A DNA stretch of 64,000 nt from positions 1-64,000 of the forward strand of contig URKA01000002.1 in the NCBI GenBank assembly GCA_900548345.1, in the 5' to 3' direction. Shown in pieces: positions 51,826-60,794 of the stretch; positions within the stretch are counted from its first letter, which is position 1, and each line of letters begins with the position of its first letter. The position numbers and the translations under genes were made by a program. A model generated the notes under the pieces. The model was not told the DNA's origin and did not search any database. It worked only from the letters and a program-made list of their open reading frames with translations. Origin of the DNA: an uncultured Paraprevotella sp. Lineage in GTDB: Bacteria > Bacteroidota > Bacteroidia > Bacteroidales > Bacteroidaceae.

Positions 51826-54800
51826 ATGAAACATATAATTTCGACATTGTGTATGATGACCGTCCTCAGCGTGCCTGTAGCCGGTCAGGAAGCGCAAGAC
51901 TCCTTGCTTGCTGTGAACAAGGAAAAGACCTCGAATCTTCCGATGCGTGAGATTAAAGGACGTGTGCTGGACGGGGCTACCGGATTGCCTGTGGTTGGTG
52001 TCGGTATTTCTGCCTACAATGATGCCCGTTATGCGGCCATGACCGATGAGTCAGGAATGTATGTCATTGTAGTTCCGGTTTATGTGACTTCACTCGATAT
52101 GCGTGCCGACGGATATAACCGTCAGCAAATCAGTGTGGGAAATGGAACCCACGCCGTGGATGCCGTGCTCTATGCCGATACGTTTGATGAAATGTATGCA
52201 GCTTCCACTTCGGCAGTGCGTAAGAAAACCATGATGGTGGATTACAACAACAACGATTTGAGCGTTGACCGTCAGTTGCAGGAAGGTCTTGGAGGCGATG
52301 TCCGCATGGTCAGCCGTGGCGGTGTGCCTGCAGTAGGAGTGAGCATGTTTATGAACGGTTTGAATTCATTGAACATCAATGCACAACCCTTGGTGGTTAT
52401 CGATGGAGTGATTCAGGATATGCAGTTGTCCCGTCCTTCGTTGCACGACGGCTTTTTCAACAATTTGTTGGGTAACATCATGGTTGAGGACATTGAGAAA
52501 GTCAGTGTACTGAAAAACGGTACTGCCATTTACGGTGCAAAGGGTGCCAACGGTGTGATTCTGATTGAGACCAAGCGCAACAAGAGTATGGCCACTAAGA
52601 TAGATGTGTCTGTAGGAGGAAGCTATGAGTTGTTGCCCAAGACAGTGGACATGATGAACAGCAACCAGTATCGCATCTATGCATCCGAACTGATAGGTAC
52701 AACCGGAACGAAGAACAACAGCTTCAAGTTCCTGAATAGCAATCCGAATTATTATTACTACCGCATGTACCACAATGATACGGATTGGCAGTCTCATGCT
52801 TATGATGAAGCTTTCACGCAGAACTACAGCATTAATGTGCAGGGTGGGGATGATGTGGCCAACTACAATCTTTCGGTGGGTTATGCTTCTGCAGATGCCA
52901 CATTGAAGAGCAATTCATATTCCCGTTTCAACCTGCGTTTGAATTCCGACATCTCATTGATGCAGAATCTGAGTGTACGTTTCGATGCAGCCTACAGTGA
53001 CGTGACCCGTGACATGCGTGATGACGGCGTGCCTGCCGATTTGGAGAAAGGTGTTATTTCCTCTCCTTCATTCCTGAGTCAGGTAAAGTCTCCTTTCCTT
53101 AGTCCTTATGCGATGGATGTATATGGCAATCCTTCTTCTTATCTGGCCGAGGCCGATGATTATCTTTCAGATGTGCTGGTAAGGGATTCGTACAAGAACT
53201 CTTTGGCCAATCCTTTGAGCATACTCGAATACGGTGACGGCAATAATAAGAATTACTTCGGAAACCGCATGATTACGCTGGCGATTACTCCCAAACTGAA
53301 ACTGAAGAAGTATTGGACCATAGCCGAACATTTTGCATTCCAGTTGCTGAATACCGATGAGAACTATTATCTGCCTGTAAACGGCGTGCCCGATTATGAA
53401 GTGGAAAGCATCGGGGTGGTTCAGAACCGGGTTTCTGCGCTGGCAGGAAGGCAGATCACCATCATGAGCGACACCTATTTCGACTTCTGTCGCCGTATGA
53501 ACGCCCACTATGTGGATGTACGCGGTGGTTTGCGTTATTTGCGCAATACGTATCAGTTGAATATACAGACAGGATACAATTCCGGTAATGACAAGACCCC
53601 GAACATGTCGGACGGATTGCTTTACAAGTCCACCGACGGAGCAGAGGACAAGGATATAGATATGAACTACTATCTTACGGGTAACTATAATTTCCGTGAA
53701 CGTTATTACTTGTCGGCAGGATTGAGTATGAACGGCAGTTCCAAGTTCGGTACCGATGCGCCCGATGCGGTCAAAATCGGTAATTATGCCTGGGGATTCT
53801 TCCCGTCGGTTGAGGCTGCATGGGTGCTGACCAATGAATCCTGGATGCATTACAAAGGACTGGATTATCTGAAGTTGAATGTGGGTTTTGATATGGTGGG
53901 CAATGACAACATCGACAGCAAGGCATCCCGTACTTATTTTGTGGCTCATAAGATGAATAATGAAATCACCGGAATGACGATGGGCAATATCGGCAATACC
54001 CGCTTGCAGTGGGAGACTACGGCACGTTGGACTGCCGGTGCGGAACTGGCGGCCTTCAACAACCGTTTGCATCTTACGTTCGACTATTTCCGCTCCAACA
54101 CATCAAACCTGTTATCCTTGAATGAACTTTCTTATCTCAGCGGTTTGTCCACGAATTGGGCCAATGGAGGAAAGTTGAAGAACGAAGGATTCAATGTGTC
54201 GGCACAAGTGAAGGTGCTGAGTTTGAAAGACTGGAGATGGAGCTTAGGGGCAACGGTAGGACATTATGTGAATGAAATCACCTCTCTGCCTACTTCAGGC
54301 GGTTCTTTTATCACGGAACTGTATGGGGCAAACGTGCTTTCAGCCGAAGGACTTCCTGCAGGCGTGTTCTACGGTTACAAGACTTCCGGGGTGTTTGCCA
54401 CGACTGCCGAGGCCGAAGCTGCCGGACTTTATCAAGTGGATGAGAGTGGGGCCCGCACCTATTTCCGTGCCGGTGACATGCACTTTAATGACATGGACGG
54501 AAACGGCTGCATTGATGCAAAGGATATGACGGTTATCGGCGACCCCAATCCGGATATTTACGGTAACATCTTTACCAATCTCACATGGAAACGTCTGTCT
54601 CTTGATGTCGTATTCAATTATTCCTTAGGCAATGATGTATACAATTACCAGCGTAGGGTGCTGGAAAGCGGAAACAGATTCTACAACCAGACTACCGCCA
54701 TGTTGGGACGTTGGACCCATGAAGGGCAGCAGACCGATATTCCGCGTATCGGCTATATGGACGCGTATGACAATTCACGTTTCTCGGACCGTTGGATTGA

Positions 54801-55038
54801 AGACGGTTCATACCTGAAACTCAAGAACGTGACGCTCAGTTACTCCATACCTATCCGCAGTACCTTCCTGCAAGGGATTACCGTTTGGGGGGCAGCCTAC
54901 AACTTGTTGACCTTTACCAAATATTTGGGCAGTGACCCGGAAACCAGTTGTGGAAACAGCGTGTTGATGCAGGGTATAGACCGCGGTTTACTTTCGGCAG
55001 GCCGTAGTTTTGCCATCGGAGCCAAGATTAACTTATAA
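51826..55038 (+). CDS. SusC/RagA-family TonB-linked outer-membrane transporter (second copy)
   Basis: 1070 residues with a signal peptide (ending VAGQE). A carboxypeptidase-like domain (IKGRVLDGATGLPVVGVGISAYN), a plug (QPLVVIDGVIQDMQLSRPS..., IEKVSVLKNGTAIYGAKGANGVILIETKRN) and a barrel follow. It is only distantly similar to the first SusC, so the pair is not a recent duplication. Its stop overlaps the SusD start by one base (TAATG). Confidence 0.95.
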   Translation: MKHIISTLCMMTVLSVPVAGQEAQDSLLAVNKEKTSNLPMREIKGRVLDGATGLPVVGVGISAYNDARYAAMTDESGMYVIVVPVYVTSLDMRADGYNRQQISVGNGTHAVDAVLYADTFDEMYAASTSAVRKKTMMVDYNNNDLSVDRQLQEGLGGDVRMVSRGGVPAVGVSMFMNGLNSLNINAQPLVVIDGVIQDMQLSRPSLHDGFFNNLLGNIMVEDIEKVSVLKNGTAIYGAKGANGVILIETKRNKSMATKIDVSVGGSYELLPKTVDMMNSNQYRIYASELIGTTGTKNNSFKFLNSNPNYYYYRMYHNDTDWQSHAYDEAFTQNYSINVQGGDDVANYNLSVGYASADATLKSNSYSRFNLRLNSDISLMQNLSVRFDAAYSDVTRDMRDDGVPADLEKGVISSPSFLSQVKSPFLSPYAMDVYGNPSSYLAEADDYLSDVLVRDSYKNSLANPLSILEYGDGNNKNYFGNRMITLAITPKLKLKKYWTIAEHFAFQLLNTDENYYLPVNGVPDYEVESIGVVQNRVSALAGRQITIMSDTYFDFCRRMNAHYVDVRGGLRYLRNTYQLNIQTGYNSGNDKTPNMSDGLLYKSTDGAEDKDIDMNYYLTGNYNFRERYYLSAGLSMNGSSKFGTDAPDAVKIGNYAWGFFPSVEAAWVLTNESWMHYKGLDYLKLNVGFDMVGNDNIDSKASRTYFVAHKMNNEITGMTMGNIGNTRLQWETTARWTAGAELAAFNNRLHLTFDYFRSNTSNLLSLNELSYLSGLSTNWANGGKLKNEGFNVSAQVKVLSLKDWRWSLGATVGHYVNEITSLPTSGGSFITELYGANVLSAEGLPAGVFYGYKTSGVFATTAEAEAAGLYQVDESGARTYFRAGDMHFNDMDGNGCIDAKDMTVIGDPNPDIYGNIFTNLTWKRLSLDVVFNYSLGNDVYNYQRRVLESGNRFYNQTTAMLGRWTHEGQQTDIPRIGYMDAYDNSRFSDRWIEDGSYLKLKNVTLSYSIPIRSTFLQGITVWGAAYNLLTFTKYLGSDPETSCGNSVLMQGIDRGLLSAGRSFAIGAKINL

Positions 55039-56687
55039 TGAAGATGACGATGAAAAAGAATAAGATATATGCCACAGCTTTGATTTTGCTTTGTGGGGCC
55101 GGCAGTGTGTTGACTTCTTGTGTGGATACGGATTCGAGTCTTGTGGATTTCGGACCGCAGCTCAACACACCGAATGATACGATATATTCGTTTATGGGAG
55201 TGATGAACAAGATGCAGAAAATTGCAGACCGTACAGTCGTGTTGGGAGAGGTACGGGGCGATTTGGTACGCACCATGGACGCGGCAACCGTAGATTTGAA
55301 GGCCATTGCCGACTTTACGGCCACAGCCGACAACCGGTGGAATCATCCGGAAGATTATTATGCCGTGATTCAGAACTGCAACTATTTCCTGGCACATGCC
55401 GATACGACCCTCATGATACAGGGTGAGAAAATATTCTTGCCGGAGTATGCGGCCATAAAGGCTTTCCGTGCATGGACCTATCTTCAGTTGGCCATACATT
55501 ACGGAAAGGTTCCTTTCTACACCGTGCCTTTGATGACGGAGGCCGAGGCCGACCCTGCATTGTATCCGCGATATGGCGTGCAGGAAATCTGTGAGTATTT
55601 CATTAAAGACCTGGCGCCTTATACCGATACCAAGTATCCGTCTTATGTAAACGAGAGCTTGTGCATCCCGGTGCGGCTGTTGTTGGGCGACCTCTGTCTT
55701 TGGGCCGGACGTTATCAGGAGGCTGCCACCTATTATCATGCTTTCCTGACCAACCGGAATGCCACGATATGGCCGGCGCAGCCTTATATCACCGCTTCGT
55801 GGACGGATGACAAGTTTGAGCATAGCCCATCGATTGTAAGGATTGTGAATCCTATTTCGTATATCCTGTTGCAAACTTCCGAATATGACGGTATTGTAAG
55901 TGAACTGGACGACATCTTCACTTCAACCACAGACAACCGTTATTATTATCAGGCAACGGCCTCTTCCGCCTTGACGGAGCTTTCCCGTTCCCAGCGTTTT
56001 GTCATGGTCGTCAACGACCCCGTCACGCTGCTTCCCGACACCATCTCTCCTCCGGAAGATATGGTTTATCTCGACCCCAACATGCAGGGCGACCTCCGTT
56101 TGTATTCTTGTCAGACCAACTGGAAAGCGAATGTGGACGGATATAATGACATGCAGCAGTCCATTCTCAAACTTGATGCACAACGTATCACGCTTTATCG
56201 TTCGGGTGCCGTATATCTGCGCATGGCCGAGGCTTACAACCGTGCAGGGTTTCCGGAGTCGGCTTTTGCCATCCTGAAGTACGGACTGTACAGGGAGGCC
56301 ATCGACAAATACATCAGTCCTGAAGAGGTGGCGCGTGCCGGCGAGTTGCTGAACTGGAACACCAACTATTTCACACGGGATAATACGACGGGCATACATT
56401 CCGCAGGATGCGGACGTGCCAATGCAGACAAGACATACGTCATTCCGGAGCTTGCATCGAGAGAAGATTCCATTCTTTTTGTGGAGGAGAAGATTTGCGA
56501 TGAGATGGCATTGGAGTTGGTGTATGAAGGCCATCGTTTTGCCGATTTGCAACGTATTTCGCTGCATCGTGGAGACCCGGAATTCTTGGCAAGGAAAATT
56601 GCCGGACGTAATGGACGCGATGCTTTCGACAACGAGCTTTACGAACGCCTCCGCCACACGGAAAACTGGTATTTACCTTTGGAATAA
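55038..56687 (+). CDS. SusD/RagB-family lipoprotein (second copy)
   Basis: 549 residues from the overlapping ATG at 55038; the ATG at 55050 (MKKNKIYATALILL...) is equally good. Lipobox SVLTSC. TPR-like helices (AAIKAFRAWTYLQLAIHYGKVPFYTVPLM) and the C-terminal ICDEMALELVYEGHRFADLQRIS match the SusD family. It is the lid for the second SusC. Last gene of the operon, followed by a terminator. Confidence 0.94.
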   Translation: MKMTMKKNKIYATALILLCGAGSVLTSCVDTDSSLVDFGPQLNTPNDTIYSFMGVMNKMQKIADRTVVLGEVRGDLVRTMDAATVDLKAIADFTATADNRWNHPEDYYAVIQNCNYFLAHADTTLMIQGEKIFLPEYAAIKAFRAWTYLQLAIHYGKVPFYTVPLMTEAEADPALYPRYGVQEICEYFIKDLAPYTDTKYPSYVNESLCIPVRLLLGDLCLWAGRYQEAATYYHAFLTNRNATIWPAQPYITASWTDDKFEHSPSIVRIVNPISYILLQTSEYDGIVSELDDIFTSTTDNRYYYQATASSALTELSRSQRFVMVVNDPVTLLPDTISPPEDMVYLDPNMQGDLRLYSCQTNWKANVDGYNDMQQSILKLDAQRITLYRSGAVYLRMAEAYNRAGFPESAFAILKYGLYREAIDKYISPEEVARAGELLNWNTNYFTRDNTTGIHSAGCGRANADKTYVIPELASREDSILFVEEKICDEMALELVYEGHRFADLQRISLHRGDPEFLARKIAGRNGRDAFDNELYERLRHTENWYLPLE

Positions 56688-56697
56688 TCCATATAGG

Positions 56698-56742
56698 GAT
56701 GTCGTCTTGAGAGTCAAATCCGGGGCGACATCTCTTTTTTTT
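56698..56742 (+). terminator. Terminator at the end of the SusCD operon
   Basis: GATGTCG and CGACATC form the stem around a 21-nt loop, with TCTTTTTTTT after it, directly past the SusD stop. Confidence 0.8.
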
Positions 56743-56768
56743 GTGTGAGTAACTTGTTGTCAATCAAG

Positions 56769-56848
56769 TGTGATACAGCATTGGTTACATCTCGTAAAAA
56801 ATGTGATACAGATTTATTTGGGCAGATATTCCGCGATATATAATTTTG
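56769..56848 (+). promoter_or_regulatory. Promoter with upstream direct repeat for the 1177-aa secreted protein
   Basis: TTTG (56817-56820), 20 bp, then TAATTTTG (56841-56848) is a consensus Bacteroidetes promoter. Upstream, TGTGATACAG occurs twice (56769 and 56802), 33 nt apart (about three helical turns), a likely regulator site. Confidence 0.7.
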
Positions 56849-56897
56849 GCGGAGGAAAAAGATAAACTCTATTTATTAATCTTAAATTAATTCGCTT

Positions 56898-59800
56898 ATG
56901 AAAAAGAGAAACTTGATGATGGTGACTGCGTTGTCGGCTTTCGGAATGATGGCCCAGGCACAGGTTGTCGCCACGTTGGGATTCGAGGACGGCGACAAGC
57001 AGTTCTACAATCCCGATTCAGCACAGTTCGCTACTTTCTATGCCGATCACATCAACCTGATGACAGGAGATGTTTGGGATGAGAAGTGTACCGACTCCCA
57101 TTCCGGTGCTTATGCACTCAAGGCTGCGAACTCGAACACAGTAAAAGGTCAGACATGGTATCGTGGCTTCAAGATGCGTAATCTTGATATCAAGCCGCAG
57201 ACTCCTTATCGTGTATCTTTTTGGGTAAAGGCTGCATCCGAATATACGATGGAAGACGGTACAACGGGTGAAACCAGTATCAAGAGCACCCTTTCCATGG
57301 GTGTGGAGAACTTCGAGGCGCCCCTGGTATCCCAAAGCGGTACGGAATACTACTACAACTACACCAGCGGTATGACCAACGACTGGCGCAAGATTGCTTT
57401 TGTGGTGTATAACTCCGGTTATGAGATTCAGAACTCTTATGCGGAGAAATATGCCAAGAACATCAAGGACATCATCGTGAACGACCCGGAAGACGTGACG
57501 AAGAACGATACGATCTACTGGGGAGATGTGTACATGGGCAATCTTCCGGAGAAGTATTTCCTGACTATCAATATGTATAATCCGGGTGAATACCTTCTGG
57601 ACGACATCTTGATTGAGGAAGGTGTCACGATTGCCGGTTGTACGTACAACTTCGATGCCATCCGTATCGACTTCGGTTATCCCACGAACCTGGCCGAACT
57701 GGCCAAGGCTTCTACCTCACCGACCGGAACGCTGTCGTTGCCTACATCTTGCGTTAAGGTCAAGAATGGTAGTGAAGAGCTGGAGGTTTCCGCTGTGGAA
57801 GGTAAGGAAGACGGCTACCTGTACATCTTCATGGCCGATGAGTCGGTTCTGGAGGAGAACGAGGGTACCATCAGCGTCAGCTTCACTCCGGATGCGGATT
57901 GTCCGATTAAGTATACCACCGACCGTCGTCCGAGCATGGATGTAGAGAGCGAGATGGTTGTGCTTCCGTTCGAGAACGAGGCGATTACGCAGGATTTGAA
58001 CATCGACGTGCTGCCTTCCGCATGGGATGCTCCGATATACTTGTCTTCGGTGCCCGAAAACGAAAGTTTCGAACTGGTAAGCAGCGAACTCAAATCCATT
58101 TCACTGACCTACAACAAGGCGCTCGATTTGTCGTCCGCATCAGCTTCCCTGATGATGAACGGTGTGGTTCTGCAGGATTTGTCGGATGCCATGACCCTTT
58201 CAGACGACGGATGTACCGTTATCGTTGCCTTGGATAATCTGGATAACGGAGAGTATACCCTTGTGGTGGAAGGTGTGGCCAATTCATTCGGAATAGCAGC
58301 CAATGAATCGCAGAAAATCACATTCGCCGTGGGTGAGGATACGGATACGTCCGTGGCGGAAGATGTGTATTGCCCCGACTGGTCAACGCTTGAAAACGGA
58401 ACCTTCCCTGTGGGTTGGTTGTCCAACGACAACGGTACAATCCACCAGTACGGTTTGAACGACGACGGTTCGGTATGGAACTATAACTGGGGAGGAACGC
58501 CCGGTGGTGGCGGATGCCGTGCCATGACCGGATATTCCGGTGATTTCAACGGTGGTGCTGTGTATTGGCGTGCTTCCGGTGGTACGGAAGGTACTTGTAC
58601 GTTCGGTGAGCAGGTGAAGGACAACATCCTGCCCGACGGTACAATCGATCCGGAAATGGACCCGAACATCGCACTTTATCTTGAGGCGCGCAAGTATCAG
58701 ATTTCATTCCGTATGGCAGCATGGAAGTTCTTCGAAAACGGAGAGGCTCCTACCTACAACTTTGCGTTGACCGACCTTGACGGTAACGTATATGCAGAAT
58801 TCCGCGATTATCCGGCTGTTCCCAATGTCAATGGAGCACAGAATATACCTGTCAACGGTGCCACTCAGAACGTTACAGACTTCACTGTGCCCAAGGCCGG
58901 TTACTATGTATTGAAGTTCTCTTGCCAGTCGCAGGGGGGTATGCATGAGTTCCTGTTGGGTAATGTGAAACTGATTACCATGCCTTCCAAGGCATCTTAC
59001 TACAAAGGATTGCTGAAGGTGGAAGTTGAGGCTGCCAAGGCCGTGTTGCTGACCGCAGAGGATGCTGCATACGACGGCACTACCAAGACCGCTTTGGCTG
59101 ATGCCATCAAGAAGGCGGAAGAGACTCATTTCACGTCTCCGACAGCTGTGGAAGCCCTGATTGGTGAACTGAAATCCTTGTCGGCTGCCTTGACGGAGCG
59201 TATCACGAACATCGACAGTTTCACGATTGCCATCGTGGAGGCTGAAACGGCCATGGATGCCATTGTAGGCACGAAGTACGAGGCTACCGATATTTATACT
59301 GAATATTCAGTACTCATCAATGACTACAAGGATGTGAATCCGTCGGCACTCGACGACGCCACTTTGAAGGAAGTGACTCCGAAACTGGTTCAGGCCAAGG
59401 ACTTGCTGAACAACGCACAGAGCTGTGCCGATGCTTTGACATGGCGTATTTATCGGGCTGCAGACCTCGGTGCCAAATTGGGCATCAGCGAGAACCTGCT
59501 CAATGAAGCCAACGCTGCCGTGACGGATGATGACGAGTTAGTGGCAAGACTGAATCGTGAGAACAAGATTAAGCTTTATGAGTATTTGGCAAACAATGCG
59601 GTAATCGGCGACGAGATGAAGACCACTGTCAAGAGCGAGACCGAAACGAATGAAGAAACGGGCGAATACGTTGATTGTGTATCCGGTATTGAATTGACCG
59701 GTTTCATCAAGAATCCTCATTTCTACACCTACAAGACGGTGAACGGCGATGCACTTACCAACGAAAGCTGTATCGGCTGGTCGGTAATCAACTCCGGTGG

Positions 59801-60431
59801 CCTGCACTTGCGTGACGGTGACTTTATCGCCAGCGAGACGCGTCCGGTGGCCAACAGTATCCTGAACAACTGGATGGGTGATTACAATGTATGGCAGGTA
59901 TTGGAAGACCTTCCCGTAGGTATCTACGAAGTATACTTCAGAACCCGTACTTCTGCCGGCAACAACGGCGTGAATGAGGAAACCGGACGTCCCGACAAGT
60001 TCATGTGGGCTTCGGTAGCCGAAGGCGACACCCTGTTCACCGCATTTACCGAAGGTGCCAGCTGGATTGGTCATCCGACCGCTATCAAGAATGTGACCGT
60101 AGGCGAAGGCACGGCCTTGTCGATGGGTCTCATCGAGCACTATACTTCGGGCAAGAACATCGATGCCGGAACCGGTGAAGACAAGGGTGACTGGTCTACC
60201 AACACCTTCGCCGACGAGGCACGTATCTTCCTGGTTGCTCCGTTGGCAGGCTTCGATTACGCCAAGGCAGCTGCCGACGGCATCAAGGAACTGAAGGCTT
60301 CCGAGGTTGTTTCACGCGAGTTCTACACATTGGGCGGTGTCCGTGTGGCTAATCTCCAGAAGGGATTGAACATCGTGAAGGAATATCGTGCCGACGGTAA
60401 TGTAGTAGTCAGGAAAGTTCTGGTTCGATAA
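56898..60431 (+). CDS. Large secreted protein of unknown function with T9SS-like tail
   Basis: 1177 residues with a signal peptide (about 1-21). Parts seen: an N-terminal beta-sandwich resembling carbohydrate-binding modules (TLGFEDGDKQFYNPDSAQF..., about 22-250), an Ig-like module (about 380-475), a jelly-roll-like region with WNYNWGGTPGGGG (about 525-690), a helical FIVAR-like stretch (about 695-860), another beta-sandwich (about 925-1120) and a C-terminal REFYTLGGVRVANLQKGLN with a KVLVR end. No catalytic motif is recognised. Within the PUL it is a candidate xylan-binding or adhesion protein. It has its own strong promoter and a terminator. Confidence 0.78.
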   Translation: MKKRNLMMVTALSAFGMMAQAQVVATLGFEDGDKQFYNPDSAQFATFYADHINLMTGDVWDEKCTDSHSGAYALKAANSNTVKGQTWYRGFKMRNLDIKPQTPYRVSFWVKAASEYTMEDGTTGETSIKSTLSMGVENFEAPLVSQSGTEYYYNYTSGMTNDWRKIAFVVYNSGYEIQNSYAEKYAKNIKDIIVNDPEDVTKNDTIYWGDVYMGNLPEKYFLTINMYNPGEYLLDDILIEEGVTIAGCTYNFDAIRIDFGYPTNLAELAKASTSPTGTLSLPTSCVKVKNGSEELEVSAVEGKEDGYLYIFMADESVLEENEGTISVSFTPDADCPIKYTTDRRPSMDVESEMVVLPFENEAITQDLNIDVLPSAWDAPIYLSSVPENESFELVSSELKSISLTYNKALDLSSASASLMMNGVVLQDLSDAMTLSDDGCTVIVALDNLDNGEYTLVVEGVANSFGIAANESQKITFAVGEDTDTSVAEDVYCPDWSTLENGTFPVGWLSNDNGTIHQYGLNDDGSVWNYNWGGTPGGGGCRAMTGYSGDFNGGAVYWRASGGTEGTCTFGEQVKDNILPDGTIDPEMDPNIALYLEARKYQISFRMAAWKFFENGEAPTYNFALTDLDGNVYAEFRDYPAVPNVNGAQNIPVNGATQNVTDFTVPKAGYYVLKFSCQSQGGMHEFLLGNVKLITMPSKASYYKGLLKVEVEAAKAVLLTAEDAAYDGTTKTALADAIKKAEETHFTSPTAVEALIGELKSLSAALTERITNIDSFTIAIVEAETAMDAIVGTKYEATDIYTEYSVLINDYKDVNPSALDDATLKEVTPKLVQAKDLLNNAQSCADALTWRIYRAADLGAKLGISENLLNEANAAVTDDDELVARLNRENKIKLYEYLANNAVIGDEMKTTVKSETETNEETGEYVDCVSGIELTGFIKNPHFYTYKTVNGDALTNESCIGWSVINSGGLHLRDGDFIASETRPVANSILNNWMGDYNVWQVLEDLPVGIYEVYFRTRTSAGNNGVNEETGRPDKFMWASVAEGDTLFTAFTEGASWIGHPTAIKNVTVGEGTALSMGLIEHYTSGKNIDAGTGEDKGDWSTNTFADEARIFLVAPLAGFDYAKAAADGIKELKASEVVSREFYTLGGVRVANLQKGLNIVKEYRADGNVVVRKVLVR

Positions 60432-60469
60432 GGAACCGTTCTTATTTTGATTGGTTTTAATCAGTGGCG

Positions 60470-60498
60470 GGCCTGCTTTTGCAGGCCTGCTTTTTTTT
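60470..60498 (+). terminator. Intrinsic terminator
   Basis: GGCCTGC, a TTTT loop, GCAGGCC, then TGC and eight T's. Confidence 0.85.
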
Positions 60499-60570
60499 GC
60501 GGTCCGGCGGTGTGCCCGGACCGCATGTTCCGTGGCGTTTTCCGGCCGGCGGATTGGGGACGGAAATACC

Positions 60571-60658
60571 TACCTGTGAAGAGTAAAATGCTCACCTGTG
60601 TGCGTTTCATCGGTCACAGGTCTCCATCTTGTTCTTCACAGGTGAGAAAATTCAGGAC
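60571..60658. repeat. 22-nt phased repeat array, copy D
   Basis: Unit starts at 60571 (TACCTGTG), 60593 (CACCTGTG), 60615 (CACAGGTC) and 60637 (CACAGGTG), exactly 22 nt apart. The unit at 60593 continues TGCGTTTCATCGGT, identical to array C. The sequence just before it (AAAATGCT) also parallels array C (AAAATGCA). Confidence 0.8.
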
Positions 60659-60761
60659 ATTATGAAGCCCTTCTGTTTCGCTACACTGCCGTAGCGTTTA
60701 TTTTGATACATGGGCGCAAGAATATGTTATTTCCTTAAATTCCGGGAACGCCGGAGTTATT

Positions 60762-60769
60762 TAATTTTG
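60762..60769 (+). promoter_or_regulatory. -7 box (TAATTTTG) for the esterase gene
   Basis: TAATTTTG matches TAnnTTTG, 25 nt before the ATG at 60795. No clear -33 element. Confidence 0.5.
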
Positions 60770-60794
60770 TACGGTGAAAAATACTTGAACAACC

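Larger units (their letters stand above)
60432..60794. other. Intergenic region with terminator, repeat array and promoter
   Basis: It holds the terminator of the large secreted protein (60470-60498), 22-nt repeat array D (60571-60658) and the esterase promoter (60762-60769). No gene is seen. Confidence 0.6.
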
